51,719 nt of DNA, taken from assembly GCA_964389375.1 (NCBI GenBank), contig CAYMDP010000017.1, forward strand, positions 1 to 51,719, given 5' to 3'. Within the stretch, counting starts at the first letter, position 1, and every line of letters starts with the position of its first letter. Below are positions 43,767 through 51,719 of this stretch, piece after piece. The stretch comes from CAYMDP01 sp964389375 (GTDB lineage Bacteria; Bdellovibrionota; Bdellovibrionia; Bdellovibrionales; UBA1609). The notes beneath the pieces are model-generated. The model was not told the origin of the DNA. It did not search any database and worked only from the letters and a program-made list of their open reading frames with translations. A program made the translations under genes and the position numbers.

Positions 43767-44504
43767 ATGACAAGTTCTTCAATAGTATTGATCGCTATTT
43801 TTTTTACCTCGATGGTTTCGGGCATTTTCGGAATGGCCGGGGGCATGCTGTTGATGGGCGTTTTGGCCATGATCTATCCGGTAGCTATCGCGATGTTGAT
43901 TCATGGGATGGTTCAGTTTTCCGCCAATGCGATTCGCGCTTACACGCTAAGAAAGTCCATGTATTGGCCAAGTCTTTGGCCTTATTTTACGGGAGCCATT
44001 CTTTCTTTTATCGCCCTTCAGTGGTTTCGATTTGTTCCGGATAAGGCGGTGTTATTTTTATTGTTAGGAAGTGTGCCCTTCATCGGGTTTTTCTTTAAGC
44101 GGTTAAAGCTGGATTTTATGGATCGAAGACAGGCCTTCTTTTGCGGCTTTGTGATCTCAGGGGTTCAAATTTTAGCGGGGGTTGCAGGCCCTCTGTTAGA
44201 TGTCTTTTTTGTGAAGACAAAATTAAATCGCCATCAGATCGTAGCCAGCAAAGCCTTGACTCAAAGTTTAAGCCATATTCTAAAAATGATTTTTTACGGG
44301 ATGGTTTTAACCGAATGGCCAAAGGATTTGGATTTCGCTTTGCTTTTGTTGTTTGTTCCTTTGACCTATGCAGGAACCCAGCTGGGCCTGAAGGTCTTGA
44401 ATCGTTTTACAGATAAGAGCTTTTTAAGGATCACTCAGCTTTTGGTCATGTGTATTGGACTTGTTTATCTCTTTCGCGGGTTCAAGTTACTATTAATTCA
44501 GTAA
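43767..44504 (+). CDS. TauE/SafE-family sulfite/sulfonate permease
   Basis: A 245-residue inner-membrane protein with about seven or eight hydrophobic spans, starting IVLIAIFFTSMVSGIFGMAGG. The glycine-rich repeat pattern (GIFGMAGG near the start, and a second segment around GVAGPLLDVFFV) is that of the TSUP/TauE-SafE anion permeases, which move sulfite, sulfoacetate and similar ions. The substrate here is unknown. The 3' end overlaps the convergent small lipoprotein by seven bases. Confidence 0.87.
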   Translation: MTSSSIVLIAIFFTSMVSGIFGMAGGMLLMGVLAMIYPVAIAMLIHGMVQFSANAIRAYTLRKSMYWPSLWPYFTGAILSFIALQWFRFVPDKAVLFLLLGSVPFIGFFFKRLKLDFMDRRQAFFCGFVISGVQILAGVAGPLLDVFFVKTKLNRHQIVASKALTQSLSHILKMIFYGMVLTEWPKDLDFALLLLFVPLTYAGTQLGLKVLNRFTDKSFLRITQLLVMCIGLVYLFRGFKLLLIQ

Positions 44505-44803
44505 GGACCAGAGCACTCGTAGCTGGAATTTGAGTAGTGGGCTTTTTTTCCGATGTCCGAGCAGTGTTTAAAATAAAATTCTAAGGGTTTCCAGTCGGGT
44601 CTTGTGGGGATGGGCTTTCTAAAATGCATTCCATCCCCGGTGTAGGCCGCGCCATGGGCTTTATTGTTTCCATCGAGTTCGGGGAGCATCTTAAATTCCG
44701 TTTTCGCAGATCCGTCTGCGGATTTCGAGGAGGATCCACAGGCCGAGCTTAAAAAAGCCGACAATAAAAGAATCAAACTAAAGCTTGGAAATCGAGTCCT
44801 CAT
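44498..44803 (-). CDS. Small lipoprotein, unknown
   Basis: A 101-residue lipoprotein from ATG 44803; the frame is open to 44854 but the signal starts at MRTRFPSFSLILLLSAFLSS. Lipobox SSAC. The short mature part is Ser/Gly-rich, then has MHFRKPIPTRPDWKPLEFYF and two cysteines (KHCSDIG and YECSGPY) near the end. No family recognised. AGGG lies a few bases before the ATG. A TATACT box about ten bases upstream would give a very short leader. Confidence 0.72.
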   Translation of the reverse strand: MRTRFPSFSLILLLSAFLSSACGSSSKSADGSAKTEFKMLPELDGNNKAHGAAYTGDGMHFRKPIPTRPDWKPLEFYFKHCSDIGKKAHYSNSSYECSGPY

Positions 44804-44963
44804 GGACCCTAGTATAGCAAGAATTAGGCAGTGCTTCGCTATGCCTTCAAACATCTTGCGCCTTTCGTCGGGAATCTAGGCTGTGTACTGAATGTATGGA
44901 GTAAAACCCACAGGACTGTGCGGAATTGTACACACTCAGAGCACTCCTTGCTGGGTTCTGCAC

Positions 44964-44991
44964 TTGGGTCTAGGTGGCGGACCTCTATAAT
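44964..44991 (+). promoter_or_regulatory. Promoter for lpxC
   Basis: A perfect TATAAT (44986-44991) lies 16 bases after TTGGGT (44964-44969). Transcription would start near 44998, giving a leader of about 60 bases to ATG 45060. Confidence 0.6.
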
Positions 44992-45059
44992 TTCAGTAAC
45001 TTAGAAAGTTTCGTAAAAATCCAGTGCTGGCACTTATATTGAAATACTTCAGCTTATCT

Positions 45060-45965
45060 ATGTTTTTACAAAGAACTCTGCGGCAAAAAACTGAAGTGAA
45101 GGGGATTGGTTTGCACACCGGGGCCCCGGCGACCTTAACCTTTTGCCCGGCACCCGTTGGCACTGGGATTTATTTTGTTCGGCGCGACCTTGAGGGCTCT
45201 CCGGCCCTATCGACAAGGGCTGAATTTGTTCAAGCCACCAGTATGGCCACAACCTTAGGGGGAGAGGCCTTTTCGGTTTCTACCGTCGAGCACTGTCTGT
45301 CGACCTTGGCCGCCCTTCGAATTGATAACCTATTAATTGAACTTGATGGACCTGAGATTCCAATCGGGGACGGCAGCGCCAAAGTTTTTTTAGATGCGAT
45401 CCTTAAAGCGGGAGTCGTCGAGCAAGATGAACCCAGAAAATACGCCTATATCTCTCAGCCCATCTATTACGGGGACGACGAAAAGCACGCTTATGTGCTT
45501 CCATACAATGGCCTTCGGGTCAGCTGCACGATCGAATTTGCTCACCCTAAGATTGGACGCCAATCCTTAGACGTCGATATTAATGAGCATACATTTTCTC
45601 GTGAAATCTCGCGGGCCCGAACCTTTGGCTTTTTAAAAGATGTTGAGGCCATGCGGGCGAGGGGTCTTGCCCGCGGGGGCAGCCTCGAAAACGCCATTGT
45701 CTTGGACAGCGATGAAATCTTAAATCCTGAAGGTCTGCGTTATCCCGACGAATTCGTGCGCCATAAAGTGTTAGATGCTTTAGGTGATTTGGTGACCTTG
45801 GGAATGCCTTTAATGGGTCATGTGGTTCTTCATAAGGCTGGCCACGACGTGATGAACCGCTTAGTCCGTAAAATTATGGAGTCCTCAGACTCTTACCGAC
45901 ACATCGAACTGGGTGCGGACATTCCAGATGCGACCCTGATGGGAAGCTCACTTTGGGCCTTTTAA
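45060..45965 (+). CDS. lpxC: UDP-3-O-acyl-N-acetylglucosamine deacetylase LpxC
   Basis: The committed zinc enzyme of lipid A synthesis. The start motif MFLQRTL matches the usual MLQRTLK. The zinc and active-site blocks are present: VEHCLSTLAALRIDNLLIEL near 76-95 (zinc His), RHKVLDALGDLVTLG (His/Asp) and a C-terminal KAGHDVMNRL (His). Length from ATG 45060 is 301 residues, close to the norm. The upstream in-frame ATG at 45024 would add a hydrophobic extension and is less likely. Presence of lpxC shows the organism makes lipopolysaccharide. Confidence 0.95.
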   Translation: MFLQRTLRQKTEVKGIGLHTGAPATLTFCPAPVGTGIYFVRRDLEGSPALSTRAEFVQATSMATTLGGEAFSVSTVEHCLSTLAALRIDNLLIELDGPEIPIGDGSAKVFLDAILKAGVVEQDEPRKYAYISQPIYYGDDEKHAYVLPYNGLRVSCTIEFAHPKIGRQSLDVDINEHTFSREISRARTFGFLKDVEAMRARGLARGGSLENAIVLDSDEILNPEGLRYPDEFVRHKVLDALGDLVTLGMPLMGHVVLHKAGHDVMNRLVRKIMESSDSYRHIELGADIPDATLMGSSLWAF

Positions 45966-46033
45966 GGAAAAGTTGACCGCCTGCTTCTAAATCTATAGAA
46001 GGATGGGATCATTCCATTTTAAGGAGAGATTCC

Positions 46034-47143
46034 ATGCTTATCGGTGTTCCAAAAGAAATTAAGATTAGTGAAAATCGTGTTGGTCTAACAGAAGCGGGTG
46101 TTCGCCAGCTTGTCGACGAAGGTCATAAACTTTTTGTTGAAAAAGACGCCGGTCTTGGAAGTCGCATTACAAATGAAGACTACGAACGTGCGGGTGCAAC
46201 GATCTTGGACTCGGCAAAAGAGATCTACGCCAAAGCCGACATGATCGTAAAAGTAAAAGAGCCTCTTCCGGACGAATATGATCTGATGAAAGAAAATCAG
46301 ATTCTTTACACTTATCTTCATTTAGCGGCTGAGCCGAAGCTTACAAAAGTTTTGTGTGATCGCAAAGTAAAGGCCGTAGCTTACGAAACCATTCAAAATG
46401 CTGATGGAAGCCTTCCGCTTTTAACGCCAATGAGTGAAGTGGCCGGAAGAATGGCGACTCAAGTAGGTGCTTACTATCTTCAAAAAGATCACGGTGGAAA
46501 AGGAATTCTTTTAGGCGGTGTGACTGGTGTGGCGCGTGGAAAGGTCACAATTATTGGTGGAGGAATCGTTGGAGCAAGTGCTGCAAAGATGGCCGTAGGC
46601 CTTGGTGCAGACGTCACGATTTTAGATGTTAGCCGTAACCGTCTTGAGTATTTGGACTATGTCTTCCAAGGAAATATTCAGACCCTTCACTCAAACACTC
46701 AAAATATCGAGATGGCCGTTGCCGAATCGGATCTTCTAGTCGGCGCAATTTTGATTGCCGGAAGAAAAGCTCCAAAGCTTGTCACTCGTAAGATGGTGTC
46801 TAGCATGAGCACGGGAAGTGTCGTGGTTGACGTTGCTGTCGATCAGGGTGGATGTGTTGAAACTTGTAAGCCCACTTCTCACGTTAACCCCACTTATGAA
46901 GTTGATGGAGTGATTCACTACTGCGTTCCGAATATGCCAGGGGTTGTGGCTAGAACTTCGACTTATGCTTTGACCAATGCGACTTTTAAATATGCTTCTA
47001 TGATTGCTCAGATGGGCGTTGAAGAGGCGATTACAAAAGATAAGGCGCTTTATTTTGGTCTAAATTGCTACAACGGATTTGTTTCCTACGAGCCCGTTGC
47101 CCGCGATCTAGAAATGGAATATCGCCCTTTTAAGCCCAATTAA
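46034..47143 (+). CDS. ald: Alanine dehydrogenase
   Basis: This NAD-dependent enzyme converts L-alanine to pyruvate and ammonia. The N-terminal MLIGVPKEIKISENRVGL holds the substrate Arg and the adjacent conserved Lys region. The Rossmann block VTIIGGGIVGASAAKMAVGL lies near 175-195 and ends in the Asp of TILDVS. The late VPNMPGVVARTSTYAL is highly conserved. At 369 residues the length is normal. AAGGAGAG (46021-46028) lies five bases before the ATG. A TTGACC/TATAGA pair at 45973-45999 could be its promoter but the 15-base spacer is short. It may let the cell use amino acids as carbon source. Confidence 0.96.
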   Translation: MLIGVPKEIKISENRVGLTEAGVRQLVDEGHKLFVEKDAGLGSRITNEDYERAGATILDSAKEIYAKADMIVKVKEPLPDEYDLMKENQILYTYLHLAAEPKLTKVLCDRKVKAVAYETIQNADGSLPLLTPMSEVAGRMATQVGAYYLQKDHGGKGILLGGVTGVARGKVTIIGGGIVGASAAKMAVGLGADVTILDVSRNRLEYLDYVFQGNIQTLHSNTQNIEMAVAESDLLVGAILIAGRKAPKLVTRKMVSSMSTGSVVVDVAVDQGGCVETCKPTSHVNPTYEVDGVIHYCVPNMPGVVARTSTYALTNATFKYASMIAQMGVEEAITKDKALYFGLNCYNGFVSYEPVARDLEMEYRPFKPN

Positions 47144-48249
47144 GGTAGAAATTCCATATTGAGGTAGGCGGTTACGAAGGCTTCGTAACCGCGATTTGAA
47201 ATATCAGAGATCTGAATATGATTATAGCCTGTTCCAAAGACACCTTGACGCAAAACCTGTTGACCATAACTGATGATGTGGGCCCCGTGGACAGGGCCAT
47301 TGTCTAAAATAATACTTGGGGTTCGTCCCAACTCTTTAACTTGGTGAACGGGAACGTTTAACTCGTGCGAGAAAATCCAGTACATCAAACGCAGTCCTAT
47401 TTTTAGCTTTGGATCCTGAGTGTTTTTAATGAGCTCTCGAATCTTTTCTCCGGATCTGGCCGCAAGTCGCCTTGAGTCCGTGTTTCTAATTTTATGGGCA
47501 TGAACCTCGTCATGGATGGCTTTTGCAATCGGAGACATTGGAACATTGTCGATCAGCTCTACCCCTGGACGAGTTAAAATTGGAGCCACATCTTCATCCC
47601 AAAGAACTTCAAAATCTTCGACCTCGTTGATTTGGTGATTTGGAAAGCGGAGCTGGCCTTCCACTTGAGTGTTTTTGGTAAAGCTTCGAATTTGTTCCAA
47701 GAGAACTGAAAAATCTCGGCCCTGATTCATATTTTTGTAAAGCCAGAGGGACCAAGTTTCGCTGGCCTGCTCACTTATTTGTAAGTCCATATCGGACTTA
47801 TTTAAAAGACTTATCGAAATATGGGTGGGATCGAATTCTGTAAAGAGGACACTAAAAAGTTTTGCAGTCGCTAAAAACTCAATGCGATCCAGATTTGGTG
47901 CTGAGGAGAGTTCTGTGAGTTTGTCTTTTAAAGCTTCAGCAAGTTTGCGACGGGCGGCATCTTTCGAAGAATCTTTTGAATACTGATCGGAATGTTGAAT
48001 AAGGCTATTCAAAGTGTCTCGGTGAAATTCAGTTTGTAAAGTTGGAAAGCCTAGGCTTCGTGCTTTGCTATCCCGGGCAAGGCGAAGGATATAGGAGTTG
48101 AAGTTATCGGCAGGGGGCACGACTTTCGATTTTGAAGAGAACGTGGCAACAAGTAATCGGGTGCAATAGTCTCCAAATGAAGCATGGGCCGAGTGGATTG
48201 GCACTGAAAGACAAAATATGAATAAAACCAACAACATTCGGGAGCCCAT
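47140..48249 (-). CDS. Exported protein with HDExHA motif (tandem paralog 1), unknown
   Basis: The 369-residue protein has a signal peptide (ending near SAHA-S). It is a paralog of its upstream neighbour: LDRIEFLATAKLFSVLFT, QLRFPNHQINEVEDFEVLWD and GYEAFVTAYLNMEFL all have close matches there. The motif AIHDEVHAHKIRNTDSRRLA near 245-265 keeps a HDExHA core, and a later FSHELNV adds His-Glu. These could bind a metal, but no known peptidase pattern fits. The start is one base after the paralog stop, so the two are translated together. The 3' end overlaps ald by four bases. Confidence 0.78.
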   Translation of the reverse strand: MGSRMLLVLFIFCLSVPIHSAHASFGDYCTRLLVATFSSKSKVVPPADNFNSYILRLARDSKARSLGFPTLQTEFHRDTLNSLIQHSDQYSKDSSKDAARRKLAEALKDKLTELSSAPNLDRIEFLATAKLFSVLFTEFDPTHISISLLNKSDMDLQISEQASETWSLWLYKNMNQGRDFSVLLEQIRSFTKNTQVEGQLRFPNHQINEVEDFEVLWDEDVAPILTRPGVELIDNVPMSPIAKAIHDEVHAHKIRNTDSRRLAARSGEKIRELIKNTQDPKLKIGLRLMYWIFSHELNVPVHQVKELGRTPSIILDNGPVHGAHIISYGQQVLRQGVFGTGYNHIQISDISNRGYEAFVTAYLNMEFLP

Positions 48250-48250
48250 C

Positions 48251-49426
48251 TTATAAGAACTCCATCTTGAGGTAGGCCTGAGTCAGTGCCTCGTATCCGC
48301 GGGTGGCAATGTCTTGAAAATCTTTTTTTCGAATGTTTGGAAACAGTCCTCGCTTTAGTTGTTCTTCGGCATGGACAATTACGTGTTGGGCACGAAAAAA
48401 ACCAGAGGCAGTGTGCACTTCACCATGCAGGGCAAGAGTTTTGACTTCTTCTGCTGTGATATTAAATTCATGATTTAAAACCCAGCGGATTAGGCGGATT
48501 CCTAGTTTAGTTTTATGATCCTCGGTTTCTTGGATAAGCTTGCGAATTCTTTGTCCGGCTTTTGCTGTCAGTCGTCTTGAGTCTAAATTTCGAGAGACCG
48601 ATGCATGGGTTTCATCGTGTGAGGCCTGTGCGTGGGAGTCCATGTAAACCCCATCAACAAATTCAGTCTTGTGCCGGGTTAAAATGGGAGCAACCTCTTC
48701 GTCCCAAAAAAACTCAAAGTCTTCTACTGAGTTGAGCAAATGGTTTGGAAAACGCAATTGCCCAGGGACTTGTTGTTCTAAAGTGTTTTGTCTTGTTTGT
48801 TGCCAAATTCTGGAAAAATCTGATCCTAGGCGAACTTCTCTGTCAAACCAAAGAACCCAGCTTCGTTTGGGGTTTCGGTCTAGGCTTAAACTCGACGATT
48901 CCTCATCGAACAGGTTCATATTTCTTCGATGGGCATCCGAAGCTGGGGTGAAAAGGAGGACAAATATCTTCGAGGCCGCCAAAAAATCAATTCTATCTAA
49001 AATCGAATTGGCCCCCATCTCGGCGATTTTGTTTGCAAGGGATTCTGCGAGCCTTCGGCGAACAAGGTCCACAGACGAGTTTCGAGAAAGTTGAAAGGAG
49101 TGCTTACGAAGATAGCTTAAGGTCTCTAAGTGAAACTTGGTTTGAAGGTGGGGAAAGTTCTGACGATGAGCTTCTTCGTCGCCGGCAAGATTTACGAGGT
49201 AGTTATTTAGGGCAGAGGTTTCGGCCTCTTGGGCTTTTGAGAGGGTCCTAAAAAGGGGGGCCACCTTTGAGCTTAGAAGATTTGTACAAAAGGAAATCGC
49301 ACTGGCCTGACCAAGGCTTGAGTAGCTCAGCAAAACGAAAAAAAACAGGTAGGAAAGGCCTACTTGAGCTTTCGTAGGAAAGCGGGATATTTCTTGGAAT
49401 TTAGAATCTTTGACATAGGGACTCAT
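48251..49426 (-). CDS. Exported protein with HDExHA motif (tandem paralog 2), unknown
   Basis: A 391-residue paralog of the downstream gene, by eye similar over most of the mature chain. A longer N-terminal region precedes the signal-like core VGLSYLFFFVLLSYSSLG, ending near QASA. Shared blocks include LDRIDFLAASKIFVLLFT, QLRFPNHLLNSVEDFEFFWD, ASHDETHASVSRNLDSRRL and GYEALTQAYLKMEFL. The conserved HDExHA, DSRRL and HE motifs point to a shared active or binding site. ATG 49426 has only a weak ribosome site. The ankyrin lipoprotein starts divergently about 230 bases away. Confidence 0.78.
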   Translation of the reverse strand: MSPYVKDSKFQEISRFPTKAQVGLSYLFFFVLLSYSSLGQASAISFCTNLLSSKVAPLFRTLSKAQEAETSALNNYLVNLAGDEEAHRQNFPHLQTKFHLETLSYLRKHSFQLSRNSSVDLVRRRLAESLANKIAEMGANSILDRIDFLAASKIFVLLFTPASDAHRRNMNLFDEESSSLSLDRNPKRSWVLWFDREVRLGSDFSRIWQQTRQNTLEQQVPGQLRFPNHLLNSVEDFEFFWDEEVAPILTRHKTEFVDGVYMDSHAQASHDETHASVSRNLDSRRLTAKAGQRIRKLIQETEDHKTKLGIRLIRWVLNHEFNITAEEVKTLALHGEVHTASGFFRAQHVIVHAEEQLKRGLFPNIRKKDFQDIATRGYEALTQAYLKMEFL

Positions 49427-49659
49427 AATTAGCCTAAGGATAGCAAGGCTTAAGCCAGGTCTTTCTTAAGGACTATCCCCATTTGATTTCGTGGTTCTTG
49501 GCACAGGATTTTCAATTGTCTGTGTCTCAATTGCCTAAAATGAATCTTATTGCTCCTCCTCATCTGCAGGGGAGACATTTTTGAGCCAATTTGTGCCATT
49601 TTTCGGAGGTTTTTGTGATTTTTTATGCTGAACAGGTCGGGTCAGATGTTGAAAAAAAA

Positions 49660-50568
49660 ATGAGGTGGCTCGCCATTTTGGCACTGATTTTTTGCTGTTC
49701 CTTGCCTGCATGTTCTCGCAGCGAACGAAATCCAAAGACCACTCCTTTGATCAGCGAGGAAGCCTTTTCCGTTTGCGCCGAAGCAGCAAGTAAGAGGCAG
49801 ACTTATGAGGAGTCCATGTCGGGCTTTGGGGAAGCCGCTTTAAATCCTGGGCATACACCATTGATGAAAGCGGCATTTGAAGGAGATATTCAAGCGACAA
49901 TCAATGAATTGGTCGTGCGGAGAGGATCAATAAATCGCCAGGATAAGTTTGGATATACGGCTTTGCTTTATTCCGTCTTGGGGAATCATCTCAACGTCTT
50001 TAAAGTCCTATTGGCAAATGGAGCAAGAATTGATCTGAAGACAAAGGTTTCGGAGAGCCCCTTAGCGATAACGGCTGCGACCTGGGGAAGAACCGAAATG
50101 CTCGAAGAGCTTTTTGAACAAAAGAAGCTCGATCCCAACTTAACGGATACTTATCAAAGCACTTTGCTTCACCACGCGGCAAGCAGATGTCACACGACGA
50201 CGGTCGCTCTTTTAATTGAAAAAGAGGCCGATGTGGACTCGAGGGATAACGAGGGGCGGACTCCTCTGATGGATGCGACCCAGGGTGGGGCCCTTGAGGT
50301 TGTGGAGATCTTGTTAAAGAACAAGGCTAATCCAAATCTTAAAACAAAACTCGGGAACACGGCTCTTCACTTCGCGATGACAGATTTTAATTTTTGGACA
50401 GAGAGATTGAATCGGCCGGGAGTTCGTTTGAAATTAACTCAGCTCTTACAAGATTATGGGGCCGATCCAGAAATTAGAAACGAAGAGGGGCTTCGCCCAG
50501 TGGATCTGGTTCAAAAGAATCTAAAGCCTGAATCTCAAGAAGAGATTTTTAAAGTCTTAAAGAGGTAA
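49660..50568 (+). CDS. Ankyrin-repeat lipoprotein
   Basis: A 302-residue lipoprotein from ATG 49660; lipobox LPAC follows the hydrophobic core (WLAILALIFCCS). About six ankyrin repeats run from residue 60 to the end, beginning GHTPLMKAAFEGDIQATINE and including FGYTALLYSVLGNHLNVFKV, STLLHHAASRCHTTTVALLI, GRTPLMDATQGGALEVVEIL and GNTALHFAM. Ankyrins bind other proteins, and a secreted one should bind a periplasmic partner. The frame is open to 49591 but lacks the signal start. The stop codon TAA (50566-50568) is in the first copy of a 60-bp repeat. Divergent from the HDExHA paralogs. Confidence 0.88.
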   Translation: MRWLAILALIFCCSLPACSRSERNPKTTPLISEEAFSVCAEAASKRQTYEESMSGFGEAALNPGHTPLMKAAFEGDIQATINELVVRRGSINRQDKFGYTALLYSVLGNHLNVFKVLLANGARIDLKTKVSESPLAITAATWGRTEMLEELFEQKKLDPNLTDTYQSTLLHHAASRCHTTTVALLIEKEADVDSRDNEGRTPLMDATQGGALEVVEILLKNKANPNLKTKLGNTALHFAMTDFNFWTERLNRPGVRLKLTQLLQDYGADPEIRNEEGLRPVDLVQKNLKPESQEEIFKVLKR

Positions 50569-50741
50569 CAGTTCCCTTTCTCCGTCTCAGCGCATTGAAA
50601 ACTGGTGCGGTTTTTATGAAAACTAAAGAGGTAACAGTTCCCTTTCTCCGTCTCAGCGCATTGAAAACTGGTGCGGTTTTTATAAGAAGTCCGGTGTCAC
50701 ATTTTCTGATGCGCATTGACAGGGAAAGGGAACTGTTACCT
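50558..50741. repeat. REP-like element: two direct copies plus one inverted copy
   Basis: An exact 60-bp sequence occurs at 50558-50617 and 50624-50683 (66-bp period). Its inner 18 bases AGGTAACAGTTCCCTTTC recur in reverse at 50724-50741, and a GCGCATTGA core is shared by all three copies in related form. The first copy contains the ankyrin gene stop; the inverted copy contains the stop of the minus-strand TfoX-like gene. It resembles a REP/REPIN-type mobile repeat. No transposase gene is in the window. Confidence 0.85.
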
Positions 50742-51176
50742 GACCGAACGAGTCTTCTTTGTCGAAATCTTTTTAGACACCCTGTTCTTTTTGCGGGGCT
50801 TTTTTTCTTTAGGTAAGATTCCGAAGCGCTCATCCTTTTTTGCAATTCGCGCAGCAATCTTAAGGGCCGTGTCTTCAAAGTCAGTATCTAGCATTGGAAG
50901 GTAAAGCCATTTTGGAAGGACCGGATGATTTACAAGGTTTGGGAAGTCTGATTGCAAGCTTTGATGCTGCTCTCGCTCCGTCGGCAGCAAAAGTCCGTTC
51001 CAAATATCAAAAGGATAAGTGGTCCCTCGCCACTCGGTATCACCTGGACTTTCACAAAGTAGCATGACCATTTTTCCGCCAAAGTAAACAGCGAGCCCGC
51101 CGAACATTTTCTTTGTGAAAAATGAATCCTGGTCCTCAAAGCTCTCAAAAATCCATACCAATGAGAAGATTTTCAT
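50736..51176 (-). CDS. TfoX N-terminal-domain-like protein
   Basis: A 146-residue soluble protein. Residues of about 18-45 (FFTKKMFGGLAVYFGGKMVM) match the MFGG..Y..GK start of the TfoX/Sxy N-terminal fold. The rest (WLYLPMLDTDFEDTALKIAA) keeps a TfoX-like ending, followed by a lysine-rich tail (KEKKPRKKNRVSKKISTKK). TfoX-type proteins are linked to competence, but many members are of unknown function. The ComEC-like gene lies 66 bases upstream on the same strand. The last codons and stop lie in the inverted copy of the REP-like element. Confidence 0.72.
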   Translation of the reverse strand: MKIFSLVWIFESFEDQDSFFTKKMFGGLAVYFGGKMVMLLCESPGDTEWRGTTYPFDIWNGLLLPTEREQHQSLQSDFPNLVNHPVLPKWLYLPMLDTDFEDTALKIAARIAKKDERFGILPKEKKPRKKNRVSKKISTKKTRSVR

Positions 51177-51242
51177 AGAATTGGAATATATCTAAGAATC
51201 CGACAGATTATAAGCTCAATTTGTCGATTCAAGACGACAACT

Positions 51243-51719
51243 TCAATGAGGCAATTCAATTTCGATATTTCCCCAGTCTTCGGTGCGGATCATTGCGATG
51301 CCATTTTTTTGCAGACGAGTAGAGACCTCGATATGGGGATGTCCATACTTTGCTTTTCTTGCACTCACCAGAGCCTGACGAAGATGGGGAAGTGAGCCAA
51401 TGAGATCCTCAGAAGTCGAGGTACGACTTCCGTGGTGTCCGACTATTAAATACCGAAAGTTTGCATCGATTTTTTTAATCCAGAGTCTTTCCATTTCGCT
51501 TGTGGAATCTCCCGGAAGTAGAATCTCTTGCCCGTAGGCAAAAACCCAACTGAAGTGATTTCTGTTCTGCAGGTGTTTTTTGCTTTGAAATGGATCTGCT
51601 TGGGCCTGAAAAATTTTTCGGTAGGATTTTTCCTGCGGTAAAATGCAGGGCTCGGGCAGGCTTTTCTTGAGATCTGGCAAATGAGCTTCTAATGGATGAG
51701 AAGGACCTAAGCAATTTTG
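51243..51719 (-). CDS. comEC: ComEC-type metallo-beta-lactamase domain (partial, runs off window)
   Basis: The reading frame is open to the window edge, so the N-terminal part is missing. At least 158 residues are present. LLPGDST lies in the middle, then VGHHGSRTSTSEDL, which matches the ComEC/Rec2 C-terminal beta-lactamase-fold block HHGS. The following ALVSARKAKYGHPH and a final WGNIEIEL are also typical. ComEC forms the DNA channel of natural transformation, but whether the membrane part exists here cannot be seen; a stand-alone hydrolase is possible. Confidence 0.8.
   Translation of the reverse strand, partial: QNCLGPSHPLEAHLPDLKKSLPEPCILPQEKSYRKIFQAQADPFQSKKHLQNRNHFSWVFAYGQEILLPGDSTSEMERLWIKKIDANFRYLIVGHHGSRTSTSEDLIGSLPHLRQALVSARKAKYGHPHIEVSTRLQKNGIAMIRTEDWGNIEIELPH

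Noticed and set aside
50558..50683. CRISPR array
   Set aside because: There are only two full repeats with a 6-base spacer, no further repeat copies and no cas gene; a REP-like duplication explains it better.
50595..50816. 73-aa plus-strand frame across the REP-like element
   Set aside because: It begins inside the direct repeat and its peptide is periodic because the DNA is duplicated.

Overview
The window is a dense stretch of Gram-negative chromosome. It encodes LpxC (lipid A synthesis), an Omp85/TamB pair, two-membrane trafficking proteins and many lipoproteins. The mix of housekeeping genes with an unusually large set of secreted or lipid-anchored proteins of unknown function, secreted proteases and a secreted phospholipase D fits a predatory member of the Bdellovibrionota (Bdellovibrio-like). 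This is my inference from gene content and protein style; the window has no rRNA or other marker that settles it. No tRNA, rRNA, CRISPR array, insertion sequence or prophage was seen.

Layout. 1-10.3 kb: lipoprotein FKBP isomerase, EEP-family hydrolase, leucyl aminopeptidase, a small membrane protein, a PIN-PhoH ATPase that carries a signal peptide, a conserved 467-aa protein of unknown function and FadD. 10.5-14.6 kb: a coiled-coil lipoprotein and YceI-like protein pair, GpmA, a DUF6580-type membrane protein and a CNT nucleoside transporter. 14.7-19.1 kb: a cluster of exported unknowns ending with a trypsin-like lipoprotein. 19.3-28.1 kb: an RsmB/NSUN-type RNA methyltransferase, then a minus-strand operon whose reading frames overlap, TPR protein > TamB > Omp85 with about seven POTRA domains. 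28.2-32 kb: EF-P, a TPR protein and divergent ruvCAB. 32-43.5 kb: secreted phospholipase D, two lipoproteins, an orphan secretin N-domain protein, a PAS/histidine kinase/receiver hybrid, and a beta-barrel plus metzincin lipoprotein operon. 43.7-47.1 kb: TauE/SafE permease, small lipoprotein, LpxC and alanine dehydrogenase. 47.1-51.7 kb: two tandem secreted paralogs with an HDExHA motif, a divergent ankyrin lipoprotein, a TfoX-like protein and the 3' part of a ComEC-type metallo-beta-lactamase domain that runs off the window.

The strongest non-coding signal is a set of long inverted repeats at gene 3' ends (962-1065, 6810-6962, 39291-39367). Their arms are 17-37 bp and their sequences are unrelated. 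A separate REP-like element at 50558-50741 has two exact 60-bp direct copies and one inverted partial copy, and it supplies the stop codons of both convergent genes around it. Two further imperfect hairpins lie at 16050-16118, around a 4x7-bp tandem repeat, and at 19244-19314, between divergent genes.

The best candidates for undescribed biology are the tandem HDExHA exported paralogs with their divergent ankyrin lipoprotein (a possible effector/protector arrangement), the exported PIN-PhoH protein, the seven-POTRA Omp85/TamB/TPR operon, and the 3'-end hairpin families.
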